Shown: piece after piece, positions 35,629 through 44,722 of the stretch
How positions within the stretch are numbered: the first letter of the stretch is position 1
Layout: each line of letters starts with the position of its first letter
Assembly (NCBI GenBank): GCA_002294045.1
Contig: DBEP01000062.1
Coordinates: 54,833 to 118,832, forward strand
Length of the DNA stretch: 64,000 bases
Reading direction: 5' to 3'
Source of the DNA: Lachnoclostridium sp. UBA903
GTDB taxonomy: Bacteria > Bacillota > Clostridia > Lachnospirales > Lachnospiraceae
Notes under the pieces: generated by a model
Told to the model about the DNA's origin: nothing
Seen by the model: only the letters and a program-made list of their open reading frames with translations
Databases searched by the model: none
Translations under genes and position numbers: made by a program

Positions 35629-37524
35629 GTGGTGTTAAAAATAACAAATTCAGCAAATAAAAACGGTATTCTTTCTATAGAAAGCAAAAACATATTTACC
35701 ATACTGAAAAAGTGGCTATATACGGAACAAGATATTGTTTTTCGGGAACTGATATCCAATTCCTGTGATGCAATTGAGAAGCTTTCCAGGATAAAGGAAA
35801 AGGATGATACTTCTTGGTCAGCTAAGGGCAGAATCCTTGTTAAGCTGGATACAAAAGAAAAGAAATTAATCATTCGTGATAATGGCATCGGAATGACTTA
35901 TGAAGAACTGGACAAATACATCAATCAAATTGCCTTTTCGGGAGCGGAAGATTTTATAAATAACAATGAGGCGGGCAAGGATACCATTATCGGTCATTTC
36001 GGCGTAGGTTTCTATTCCTCATTTATGCTTGCCGGGCATGTGGCAATCGAGACAAAATCCTGTCAGCCGGGAGCGCCTGCCGTCCGTTGGGATTGCATGT
36101 CTGATATGTCCTATGAGATGGATATCTGCCCTAAGACAGAGGTCGGTACGGATGTCATACTTTATTTAGATGATTCCAATACATATCTTAATAATCCCGA
36201 AGCTGCTTTTCAAATCATAAAAAAATATTTTGTATTCTCCAAAATACCGGTCTTTTTTGAGGCTCCCGGCTATGACCAGATTCCGGTTAGCGATCCTTCA
36301 CCGGTCTGGAGAGCTCCGAAGGAGCTGATAAAGGAAGAAGAAATCAATGCCTTCTACATAGAATTTTTTCAAGATGTGTCTGCCCCGGTATTCTGGATTC
36401 CCTTTGAAAGCATTGATATTGGTGTAAGAGGTGTTCTTTTCTTTCGCAATACGAAAAACGGTACACAAGAATTAGACGGAACCATTAAGGTATATAACCG
36501 GGGCGTCTATGTGGGCGAAAACATCCCTTCCATGATACCTAAGTTTGTGAACCTGCAAAGCGGTATTATTGAGTGCGATCATCTTCCTCTTGTTGTTTCC
36601 CGCTCCTCCATACGCGAAGAAGCGTCAGGAGAAAATATGCTTTCTTTGATTTATGAATGTCTTTCTCAGGAAATATCAATTGCGTTTCATGATTTGTATG
36701 TGAATCATCGTGAAAAGTATGAAACATTCTGGCCTGAACTGAATGCCTTTGTAAAGTATGGTATTCTGCAAGATAAAATTTTTGCCTCTGTCATGACCCG
36801 TAAGGTTATATTTATGGATATTTTCGGCAGATATCAAACCATTCAGGAATATTGTGACAGTATTTCATCAACCTCACATCCTGATATGATATACTATGCT
36901 TCGGATGTAATTGACCAGGCTCATTATATTGAAATTTTCAAAAAGTGCGGACAGAATGCTTTATTATTCGATCATGTAATCGACCAGCCCTTTATGCGTA
37001 AATACGAAGTCTTGCATCCGAATCTGAGATTCATCCGTATCGATTCCAATATCGATTCTTTATTAAAAGGCCGTATGAGTGACGAAGATGAAGCAGCAGC
37101 GGCTGTTTTAAGGGATATAATCACCTCAGTACTTGCTGAACGTCTTAACAGCATGGATTTACAAATTACGAATCTGGAGCAAAAAAATATTTCAGCGTTA
37201 ATTATTAATGATGAAAAATCGAGAAGAGTGGCAGACATGCTTGAAATTTACGGTTTTATCAATGCTATGGATTTCTCCGTAAAGGAAATGCAGGCAAAAA
37301 GTACCTTGCTTATTAATATGAGTAATGAAATTGTCCGCTTTGTTCTGGATTCGGAGGATGATACAGTGATCCATCTGATCGTACATCAGCTTTTTGATCT
37401 GGCTTTGATGAGCCAGCAGGCTTTAAAGCCCGAAGATGTGGAAAATTTCATTAATCGAAGTGAGTCAATTTTATCACATATAATCAGTTACAGTTCAGCC
37501 TTACGTCTTCACTGCAACAATTGA
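35629..37524 (+). CDS. htpG: HtpG / Hsp90 family chaperone
   Basis: 631-aa, full-length bacterial Hsp90. The GHKL ATPase domain is intact: N-box FRELISNSCDAIEKL (about 38-52), IIRDNGIGMTYEEL (81-94) and IGHFGVGFYSSF (121-132). The middle domain has VYNRGVYVGENIPSMIPKFV and SRSSIREEA, where the catalytic Arg is expected. A GTG start (35629 or 35632) lies after AAGAAGG. It sits inside a catabolic island, divergent from the beta-diketone hydrolase and co-directional with an SDR 57 nt downstream. It may be a dedicated helper for the large Fe-S/flavin enzymes, or simply a displaced housekeeping gene. Confidence 0.88.
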   Translation: MVLKITNSANKNGILSIESKNIFTILKKWLYTEQDIVFRELISNSCDAIEKLSRIKEKDDTSWSAKGRILVKLDTKEKKLIIRDNGIGMTYEELDKYINQIAFSGAEDFINNNEAGKDTIIGHFGVGFYSSFMLAGHVAIETKSCQPGAPAVRWDCMSDMSYEMDICPKTEVGTDVILYLDDSNTYLNNPEAAFQIIKKYFVFSKIPVFFEAPGYDQIPVSDPSPVWRAPKELIKEEEINAFYIEFFQDVSAPVFWIPFESIDIGVRGVLFFRNTKNGTQELDGTIKVYNRGVYVGENIPSMIPKFVNLQSGIIECDHLPLVVSRSSIREEASGENMLSLIYECLSQEISIAFHDLYVNHREKYETFWPELNAFVKYGILQDKIFASVMTRKVIFMDIFGRYQTIQEYCDSISSTSHPDMIYYASDVIDQAHYIEIFKKCGQNALLFDHVIDQPFMRKYEVLHPNLRFIRIDSNIDSLLKGRMSDEDEAAAAVLRDIITSVLAERLNSMDLQITNLEQKNISALIINDEKSRRVADMLEIYGFINAMDFSVKEMQAKSTLLINMSNEIVRFVLDSEDDTVIHLIVHQLFDLALMSQQALKPEDVENFINRSESILSHIISYSSALRLHCNN

Positions 37525-37581
37525 TGCATAAAAAAATCATTCCCTATTCACGTCAACTGCCATATTAAAGGAGGAATAAAG

Positions 37582-38346
37582 ATGAATGGAAGAATAAAAA
37601 ACAAAGTAGCTGTCATTACAGGTGCCGGATCCGGAATCGGAAAAGCCACGGCCGAACTGTTTGCCAAGGAAGGAGGAATCGTTATCTCAGTGGACTTTAA
37701 TAAAGAAGCGGCCGATGAAACCGCACGTGCCATTATTGCAGACGGTGGCAAGGCACTTGCAGTAAAGGCAGATGTTTCCAGCAAACAGGATTGTGAAAAT
37801 GTTTTCAGCCAGGCTCTGTCTAATTTTGGAAGGGTCGATATTCTGGTAAATGTAGCCGGGATAGCAGATATGCACCGGCCTGTTATAAAAACGGACGATG
37901 AACTTTGGGAGCGGGTCATCGCTATCAATCAGACCTCCGTATTTTACTTTTGCCGGGAAGCACTAAAATATATGACAAAAGAAGGCTGCGGTTCCATCAT
38001 TAATGTTTCATCCGTAGCCGGTGTATACGCAAATTCGGGAGCTGCTTATACGGCATCAAAATATGCCGTGATCGGACTTACCAAGAACATTGCGATTCAG
38101 TATGCAGGTACCGGCATCCGCTGCAATGCAATTTGTCCGGGTGTTACGCAGACTGCCCTTAATACACCGGAAAAACTGGCCTTTTTTGATGAAGAGATGC
38201 GTGAAATATGCGGACGTCACTTTGATGGTACGATTGAAACTACCTACGCCATAGATCAGGCACATGCCATATTGAACTTCGCCGGTGATGAAGCACGCTG
38301 TGTTACCGGACAGGTCGTTGTTATCGACCGGGGCATGTTTCTATAG
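37582..38346 (+). CDS. Short-chain dehydrogenase/reductase (SDR) 1
   Basis: 254-aa classical SDR. Cofactor site TGAGSGIGKA (about 14-23), NVAG (about 91-94), catalytic Ser in INVSSVAG and YTASK (Tyr/Lys, about 155-159) are complete. SVDFNKEA after the second strand has an acidic residue, hinting at NAD(H) preference. GGAGG precedes the ATG. It lies 57 nt after htpG and is followed by a terminator. Probably oxidises or reduces a hydroxyl or keto group of the cyclic substrate or its ring-opened product. Confidence 0.9.
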   Translation: MNGRIKNKVAVITGAGSGIGKATAELFAKEGGIVISVDFNKEAADETARAIIADGGKALAVKADVSSKQDCENVFSQALSNFGRVDILVNVAGIADMHRPVIKTDDELWERVIAINQTSVFYFCREALKYMTKEGCGSIINVSSVAGVYANSGAAYTASKYAVIGLTKNIAIQYAGTGIRCNAICPGVTQTALNTPEKLAFFDEEMREICGRHFDGTIETTYAIDQAHAILNFAGDEARCVTGQVVVIDRGMFL

Positions 38347-38366
38347 AAACATAAATATATGCATTT

Positions 38367-38412
38367 AAAAACAACCGGAATCCCCTATTTTTTTCAGGGT
38401 CCGGTTGTTTTC
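38367..38412. terminator. Bidirectional terminator between SDR 1 and OYE 2
   Basis: Stem AAACAACCGGA / TCCGGTTGTTT with an inner CCC/GGG pair and a T-rich loop, A-rich before and TTTTC after. It separates the convergent SDR and OYE genes. Confidence 0.8.
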
Positions 38413-38473
38413 ATATAAAATGAATTCTGCTTAATTTTATTTTAATAAAGTTTTGTTTTAATGAAGGACACCA

Positions 38474-40447
38474 TTATAAAATATCCATAGCGGCGCAAAA
38501 CCCTTCATACGTCGCCTGCTTTACGGTACGCGCCCTTTTTGCATCACCTGTTACCACAAACCAGACCGCACTCTTCTCAAGTTCCTCCACAATATGGTCA
38601 TTGGCCCGGTTACCGGTGGCATAAATAACGTGATCTGCCTGTAAATACCGCTCCTTCCCCTCCTTATCTCTAAATCTGACCCCCTGCCCGGTAATCTCAA
38701 GAATAGAAACGCAGCAATCCCAGGTCATTCCTATTTTCTTCATTCTTGGAATCAGAGCACGGCGCTGAGAATCGTTGGAGTCTTTACAGATATCATCTCT
38801 CATTTCCAAAATATGTACATGACAACCGCATGTTCCTGCAAAAAAGTATCCGGATTCACAGCCGATGGAGCCTCCTCCTATCAAAATAACCTCTCCTTTC
38901 AAGCCGGACAAAGACTTGTATACCTCAACGGCATGCCTGGCTTTTTCAATACCCTTGATGGGCGGAACATATGGATGTGACCCCACCGCACAAATAACTG
39001 CATCCGGCTTCCTTCTTTCGATCAGCTCAGGCGTAACCGTTGTATTCAGTTCAATTTTTACATTGTTATAGTTACAGCGGGCAATCAAGGACTTATAGTA
39101 GCGTTGCAAGGATTCCTTGTGCGTATCCATATCCGTAAACCATAAAATTCCGCCCAATCTGTCTTCTTTTTCACATAAAGTGACATCATGTCCACGTTCT
39201 GCCGCCGTAATTGCAGCGTACATGCCGCTGACGCCTCCTCCTATAACCAATACCTTTCGGCTCCCCTTTGGTTTTGGAGCATTTCTTAAACGCAGCTCCC
39301 TGGATGCCCACGGATTCACTGTACAGTGCCACAATTCAGGAATCGGACGTTTTTGCGGATCGGGCGCAAGCGGATTAAAACAGGAACATCGAAGGCAAGG
39401 TGCAATCTGATCCGAATGTCCTGTCAAAGCCTTATTAACAAACTCCGGATCGGCAAACTGCTGACGCCCTAAAGCCACAAAGTCACATTTGCCGGAGGTA
39501 ATGGCATCTTCAATCTGCTGCGGATCGTTAAAGCCTCCCACTGCCACAACCGGTATATGAACGGCTGCCTTCACTGCGGCGGCCAAATCCAGGTTACAGC
39601 CATGGGCATCAAACATGGAGGAAAATGCCTTGGTTTCCACATGGGAGTGATAAATGCCGCTGGTCACATGAAGAATATCCACATAATCCTGAATAAGTTT
39701 ACAAAACTCAATACAGTCCTCCAGGGTCATACCCCCTTCTATGCGCTCCGCCCCCGAAACACGGTACTCAATAAGAAAATCGTCACCGCAAAGCTCACGG
39801 ATTTTTTTGCAGACCATAATCGGAAATCTCGCACGGTTTTCCATGCTTCCTCCGTATTCATCCGTACGGAAATTCGTACGAGGTGAAATAAACTGAGATA
39901 ACAGCCAGCCATGCCCTCCGTGAAGCATAACCATATCAAAACCAAACGCCTTGCAGTTTAAGCTGGCTTGTGCATAGTTTTCTGCCACATGCCCCATCAT
40001 TTCCACGGTCATCTCTTCTACCATGATACCATCCTCACGGATAAAGGCTGAGGGGCCGATGGGATTTTTATGTCCCCTAATCTGATCCGGATGGTTGACT
40101 CCTCCCACATGGTTTAATTGGATGGATGCCACACAGCCATGTGCTTTGATACTCTCAGTAAGTGTCATGATGCTTTCCATGTGATAAGTTGTCATCTCCT
40201 TTGAAAACACATTAAGACCATGCTCATGACGGGCTGAATGCTCAAAATCAATAAATGACTCCGTAAGCGTAAGCTCTGCAAATCCGCCTCTTGCCCTTGT
40301 TTCAATTGCATCGATTCCCTCCGGGGAAGGATAACCACGCTCTGCAATACGGTTTGTTGTAACGGGAGATGCAAATACGCGGTTCTTAAATTTTAATCCC
40401 TTAATCGTATAGGGCGTAAACATATTTGGATAAGCTTTACATGCCAT
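38474..40447 (-). CDS. Old-Yellow-Enzyme type NADH:flavin oxidoreductase 2
   Basis: 657-aa FMN/Fe-S/FAD reductase, paralogue of those at 20100 and 44723. FMN barrel with QFISPRTNFRTDEYGGSMEN and LHGGHGWLLSQF, FAD part with VLVIGGGVSGMYAAITAAE, NAD part with VILIGGGSIGCESGYF. The Fe-S loop is odd: CLRCSC followed by 18 residues before the last Cys (PELWHC), instead of the usual C-x2-C-x2/3-C-x11/12-C, so cluster geometry may differ. It is transcribed alone, divergent from the SDR2-TRAP operon. Probably reduces an activated C=C of the substrate. Confidence 0.88.
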   Translation of the reverse strand: MACKAYPNMFTPYTIKGLKFKNRVFASPVTTNRIAERGYPSPEGIDAIETRARGGFAELTLTESFIDFEHSARHEHGLNVFSKEMTTYHMESIMTLTESIKAHGCVASIQLNHVGGVNHPDQIRGHKNPIGPSAFIREDGIMVEEMTVEMMGHVAENYAQASLNCKAFGFDMVMLHGGHGWLLSQFISPRTNFRTDEYGGSMENRARFPIMVCKKIRELCGDDFLIEYRVSGAERIEGGMTLEDCIEFCKLIQDYVDILHVTSGIYHSHVETKAFSSMFDAHGCNLDLAAAVKAAVHIPVVAVGGFNDPQQIEDAITSGKCDFVALGRQQFADPEFVNKALTGHSDQIAPCLRCSCFNPLAPDPQKRPIPELWHCTVNPWASRELRLRNAPKPKGSRKVLVIGGGVSGMYAAITAAERGHDVTLCEKEDRLGGILWFTDMDTHKESLQRYYKSLIARCNYNNVKIELNTTVTPELIERRKPDAVICAVGSHPYVPPIKGIEKARHAVEVYKSLSGLKGEVILIGGGSIGCESGYFFAGTCGCHVHILEMRDDICKDSNDSQRRALIPRMKKIGMTWDCCVSILEITGQGVRFRDKEGKERYLQADHVIYATGNRANDHIVEELEKSAVWFVVTGDAKRARTVKQATYEGFCAAMDIL

Positions 40448-40805
40448 AATTCCAACTCCTTTCTCTATGTTCTTCTTTTCGTATTTCTTTTTCCAGCACC
40501 TTTTCCAAATCCCTTATATAATCCAGAAGGTGTCGTTAATCTACTATTAATGATACACGAATCGTTCTGCTTTTAAAAGAGCAATTCCTCTCATCTCATA
40601 CTGCAATTTTTTTAAAAAAGCTCAAATCATTATAATTTCAGAGCTTTTCTTTATTAATTTTAACTGCATGCAAATTTCGCATTATACAATTCATTGTATA
40701 ATTGCTATAATTTTTATACTATATAGTATTTTTTTATACAAATATCACAACCAATGTTGTCACGGTAAGAATTGTGATTTTTTTAACATTAATCAGGAGG
40801 TATTC
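40448..40805. promoter_or_regulatory. Divergent control region of OYE 2 and the SDR2-TRAP operon
   Basis: Contains a stem AAAAGCTC ... GAGCTTTTCTTT (about 40613-40655); a perfect 22-bp palindrome with arms ATTATACAAT / ATTGTATAAT around TC (40681-40702); a second palindrome ATACTATATAGTAT (about 40716-40729); and ATCACAA ... TTGTGATTTTTTT (about 40744-40788), a terminator- or attenuator-like stem just before the ribosome site. The perfect palindrome is the best operator candidate. No gene is seen. Confidence 0.6.
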
Positions 40806-41567
40806 ATGAAAAGGCTAGAAGGAAAAATAGCTATTATTACCGGCGGAAATTCCGGTATCGGCAAAGCTACGGCCAGGCTTTTCTGCAAAGAGGGAGCAAA
40901 GGTTGTCATTGCATCAAGGCGGGCAGACAACAACCGAAGAACCGTAGAAGAAATCACTGCATTGGGAGGGGATATCCTGGCAGTTCAGGCTGATGTATCA
41001 AACCAGGAAGATTGCCGGAAGATAATCGACAAGGCCATAGAGAAGTATGGCAAAGTTGATATTTTAGTCAATAGTGCAGGAATGGCAGATAAACATATGC
41101 CAATAACACATTGTGCGGAAGAACATTACGAAAGAATCTGCCTTGTGGATCAATTTTCAATTTTTTATATGACAAAATATGTGCTGCCTTACATGGAAAA
41201 GAACAAAAGCGGGTCTATTATTAATATTTCTTCCATAGGGAGTCACGGAATAGCAGGAATCTCTTACAGCGCAGCAAAAGGAGCCGTTGACAGTATGACA
41301 AAGAACGTGGCATTACAGTATTCCCCAACCAATATACGCTGTAATGCGGTAGCACCCGGACCAACCCCTACGGAAATATGGTCTTCCGAAAATATGGAAG
41401 GCACCCATGAAGAATTTGCCGCCGCCTGCGCAAGACACATTGATACTACTTTACCCACAGCAACAGTCGAAGATCAGGCAGAAGCCATACTTTTTTTTGC
41501 GAGTGACGCTTCTAAGGCAATTACCGGACAGATTTTATATGTCGACCACGGAACTACTTTATACTAA
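40806..41567 (+). CDS. Short-chain dehydrogenase/reductase (SDR) 2
   Basis: 253-aa classical SDR with TGGNSGIGKATARLF (cofactor), NSAG, INISSIGSHG and YSAAK (catalytic Tyr/Lys). After the second strand it has SRRADNNRR, basic residues that favour NADP(H), unlike SDR 1. The ATG at 40806 follows CAGGAGGTATTC; the open frame upstream covers the control region. First gene of an operon with the TRAP transporter and OYE 3. It shares PTPTEIWSSENMEGTHEEFA near the C-terminus where SDR 1 differs, so the two probably act on different intermediates. Confidence 0.9.
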   Translation: MKRLEGKIAIITGGNSGIGKATARLFCKEGAKVVIASRRADNNRRTVEEITALGGDILAVQADVSNQEDCRKIIDKAIEKYGKVDILVNSAGMADKHMPITHCAEEHYERICLVDQFSIFYMTKYVLPYMEKNKSGSIINISSIGSHGIAGISYSAAKGAVDSMTKNVALQYSPTNIRCNAVAPGPTPTEIWSSENMEGTHEEFAAACARHIDTTLPTATVEDQAEAILFFASDASKAITGQILYVDHGTTLY

Positions 41568-41591
41568 CCGCCGAGAAAGGAGAGATTTTGT

Positions 41592-42137
41592 TTGAGTTCA
41601 TTTCATAGTCTGTTTGAGAAAACAGACCGCATCGTTGTTAAAATTATTAAGAATATTTCTTACATATCGGGCATTTGCCTGGTGGGTATCATGCTTGTAG
41701 CTTTTTTTAATGTCATCGGAGAAAAATTAAGAGGACTGGGCTTGCCGGTATCCGGAGTTCCGGCTTCCACAGAGATAGTGCAATATCTTCACATCCCGGT
41801 TGTTTTTCTGGCTGCTGCTTATGTAACACTTGACCGCGGTCATACGAATATTGATTTAATATCCAGTAAATTTCCAAAGCCGCTTCAAAACTTATTTGCT
41901 ACCATAGGGCATCTTTTGGGAAGTATTATATGCGGATTTATAAGCCAGCGCGGATTTATACAGATGGGCAAATTTATTTTAAGACATAAAAGAAGTTCTG
42001 TGTCCGGTGTCGGTTTTGCACTTTGGCCCTTTGCATTCATCCTTGCTTTCGGTTTTGCCTTACTTTCCTTTTCATTTTTATGGAGTATCATAAGGCAGTA
42101 TGCAACAAAAAAATCTGCTCCAGGAGGAAATAGTTGA
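41592..42137 (+). CDS. TRAP transporter small membrane subunit (DctQ)
   Basis: 181-aa protein with four hydrophobic segments, the DctQ layout; FLAAAYVTLDRGHTNIDLI is the family signature. It starts at a TTG (41592) after GAAAGGAGAG. It ends at 42137, sharing one base with the start of the large subunit. TRAP systems use an ion gradient to import organic acids. Confidence 0.88.
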   Translation: MSSFHSLFEKTDRIVVKIIKNISYISGICLVGIMLVAFFNVIGEKLRGLGLPVSGVPASTEIVQYLHIPVVFLAAAYVTLDRGHTNIDLISSKFPKPLQNLFATIGHLLGSIICGFISQRGFIQMGKFILRHKRSSVSGVGFALWPFAFILAFGFALLSFSFLWSIIRQYATKKSAPGGNS

Positions 42138-43492
42138 TGGAATCGTATGTAATAGGACTTATTATTTTTCTTTTTATGATGTTTCTGGTCTTTGTCGGCA
42201 TCCCGGTATTTATCTCTATGCTGGTATCTGCTTTTGTTGGCTTTGCCGCTCTTTATAACGGTGATTTGACCATGGCTATAACGCAATTCACAAATGCTCC
42301 TTTTAATCTTGGTGCTAACTATAATTACGCAGTTCTCCCGATGTTCATGCTTCTTGGTGCACTCGCCGGTGAAACGGGTATTGCAGAGGGAGCTTTTGCT
42401 TCCATGAAGGCGTTCCTTGGCAGGATTAAGGGCGGACTTTTATATACGGTTATCGGCGCCAACGCTGTTTTCGGCGCATGTTCCGGTTCATCCGTTGCCG
42501 GTAATATCGTGTTTGGAAAGCTTGCCATGCCAGAGCTTGAAAAAGCCGGTTATGACAGAAAATATTCCTTAGGCTGTATTACCGCTGCGGGGGCTCTCTC
42601 CACACTGATTCCTCCTTCTATGGGAATTATTATGTTTTGCTTAATCGCACCGGCTCCTCTTGTTTATAAAGGAGAAAATGTTAATCTATCCGTAGGAACC
42701 GCCCTTTTAGGTGGTATTGGTCCGGGTCTGTTAACAGCGCTTGCATTGGGTATCACCGTATCTTTGATCGGCAGATTCAAAAAAGGCTCAATCCCTCCCG
42801 GAGGCGGTCCAAAGGTTCCGTTGAATGAAAGGCTTACATCTCTTAAACTATTGATTCCTATTATCTGCTTATTCGGATTAGTGATAGGCGGCACCTTCCT
42901 TGGCTGGTTTACTGCTACGGTGGCAGGTGCTATCGGAGCAACTGCAATTTGTGTTTATTCCTTATTTAAACGTATCTCATTAAAAAAAATCGGTGCCTGT
43001 ATATGGGATGCGGCTGTTATGGAAGCCGGTATTTTTCCCATTATTATCGGAGGCCAGATCTTCGGCCGGTTTATTTCCGATACAAAGCTGGCGGACTTTT
43101 TAACCACGGCAATTGCCAGTATTCAGGCGCCGCCTTATGTGGTTTATTTGCTGGTTATGCTTTTATACATAATCTGCGGATGTGTTATGGATATCGTATC
43201 CGTTATTATTATCACCGTACCAATTGTATTTCCTATCCTGTGCAACCTCGGCTTTAATCCGTACGTCCTTGTTATTGCTTTATGCTTTATGACAGAAATA
43301 GCCGGTCTTACACCTCCGGTTGGAATGAATGTATTTGCAACCTCCAATGCATTGCGGATTAATCCTTCTGAAATATTTAAAGGAGTCTTTCCATACTTTA
43401 TAGCTGAATTAGCTATGGTAGCTATGATTGGTATCTTCCCTCAAATTGTAAGTCTGATTCCGCTTTTACTGGGAATTTCGGGATTCGAATAA
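42137..43492 (+). CDS. TRAP transporter large permease (DctM)
   Basis: 451-aa, about 12-helix permease of the DctM family. ITAAGALSTLIPPSMGIIMF and LTPPVGMNVFA are family marks. The ATG at 42137 follows CAGGAGGAAATAGTTG, coupled to the small subunit by TGATG. Imports the substrate with sodium or protons together with the small subunit and binding protein. Confidence 0.92.
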   Translation: MESYVIGLIIFLFMMFLVFVGIPVFISMLVSAFVGFAALYNGDLTMAITQFTNAPFNLGANYNYAVLPMFMLLGALAGETGIAEGAFASMKAFLGRIKGGLLYTVIGANAVFGACSGSSVAGNIVFGKLAMPELEKAGYDRKYSLGCITAAGALSTLIPPSMGIIMFCLIAPAPLVYKGENVNLSVGTALLGGIGPGLLTALALGITVSLIGRFKKGSIPPGGGPKVPLNERLTSLKLLIPIICLFGLVIGGTFLGWFTATVAGAIGATAICVYSLFKRISLKKIGACIWDAAVMEAGIFPIIIGGQIFGRFISDTKLADFLTTAIASIQAPPYVVYLLVMLLYIICGCVMDIVSVIIITVPIVFPILCNLGFNPYVLVIALCFMTEIAGLTPPVGMNVFATSNALRINPSEIFKGVFPYFIAELAMVAMIGIFPQIVSLIPLLLGISGFE

Positions 43493-43561
43493 TACCTGAT
43501 AAAATGTTTCCACACTGCACTCTAATAAAGTTTTCTATTTAAATAATTAGGAGGAATTTAT

Positions 43562-44683
43562 ATGAAAAAAAGAATTATTTCCCTTATTACGACCGGTGTC
43601 ATAATAACATCCGCTGCCATGCTGTCAGCCTGCGGCGGTAAAACCACCCAAAGTACTACCGCCGACACATCCGTCAGTGATAACTCTGCTGATGACACTT
43701 CTGGTTCCACGACCCTGGATCCGGTAACCATCAAGTTCAGCTCTACCTTCCAGGAAAGTGAAACCGGAGGTAAAATTTTGCAGTATTTTATTGATACCGT
43801 ATCGAAATTATCAGAAGATGCTGTAACCGTTGACATGTCCTGGGGTGCCACATTGTTTACCTCTGCGGATGAATTGGATGCTGTTATGGACGGTTCGGTC
43901 AATATGATTGCCCTGGGTCACATGCCGCATTTAAACACACTTACATATCTTTCTTTTCCTGCTTTTGCACCAGGAAGTACAACGATTGCTTTAAATTATT
44001 TTCAAACTTTAATTTTTGATGACCCTGACACTTCTGCCCTTATTCAGAGTGAAGCCGAAGCACTGGGAATTAAATATCTGAACGTAATTGCCGGGGGGAC
44101 AAACGCCTTTTGCTCCAATAATAAATTCACGGATTTAGATTCTCTCATAGCAGGCTCCTCTGCTTTTGGCAATATGGATGCAGCTGTTTTTGAAAAATTA
44201 GGATTTCAGGTTACCTCCCTGCTTCCTCCTGATACTTATGATGCTCTAAACCGCGGTCTGGTCGATTCAACTCAAATGGCATTATCTCCCATGGTTGCAA
44301 TGAGCTGGTATGAGCCTTCAAAATACTGGGCTCTTGATGGAACCTATACCGCCGGTAACTTCTTTACCGTAAATCTTGATTGGTGGGAAAGTTTATCTGA
44401 TGCACAAAGAATTGTTATTGAGCAGGCAGCAAAAGAAACTCAAAAATATACCAATACATTATACGATGATGCAATCAGAACCGATATCACTACCGTAGAA
44501 GAAAAAACCGGTGAGAAATTTGTTACCTTCAGTGATGGAGACATTTCCAGAATCTGGGCTGCCACCTTCGAAGCCAAAGCCTCTTCTGCTATGGAACTTG
44601 CAGAAACTGCGGGAAAGACGGAAGGCATGATCAAAATACTTGAAAAGGCTGCCGAACTCACAAACTATGAATGGGAGCATTAG
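43562..44683 (+). CDS. TRAP transporter substrate-binding lipoprotein (DctP)
   Basis: 373-aa solute receptor. Signal peptide with lipobox LSAC (Cys22), a Thr/Ser-rich linker to about residue 55, then a DctP fold (VTIKFSSTFQESETGGKILQ; KYLNVIAGGTNAFCSNN; DALNRGLVDSTQMAL). The usual Arg that clamps a carboxylate in the KxR region is replaced here by NNKFTDLD, so the ligand may not be a simple dicarboxylate. An AGGAGGAATTT site precedes the ATG. Confidence 0.88.
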   Translation: MKKRIISLITTGVIITSAAMLSACGGKTTQSTTADTSVSDNSADDTSGSTTLDPVTIKFSSTFQESETGGKILQYFIDTVSKLSEDAVTVDMSWGATLFTSADELDAVMDGSVNMIALGHMPHLNTLTYLSFPAFAPGSTTIALNYFQTLIFDDPDTSALIQSEAEALGIKYLNVIAGGTNAFCSNNKFTDLDSLIAGSSAFGNMDAAVFEKLGFQVTSLLPPDTYDALNRGLVDSTQMALSPMVAMSWYEPSKYWALDGTYTAGNFFTVNLDWWESLSDAQRIVIEQAAKETQKYTNTLYDDAIRTDITTVEEKTGEKFVTFSDGDISRIWAATFEAKASSAMELAETAGKTEGMIKILEKAAELTNYEWEH

Positions 44684-44722
44684 TAATAAATACTATTCAT
44701 ATCTCTATCAGGAGGAAATACT

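Noticed and set aside
17519..38346. The known phloroglucinol gene cluster itself
   Set aside because: BKACE and SDR genes are shared in type, but the crotonase-type hydrolase, three OYE enzymes and the flavoprotein/electron-transfer set do not match what I recall of that pathway; kept only as an analogy.
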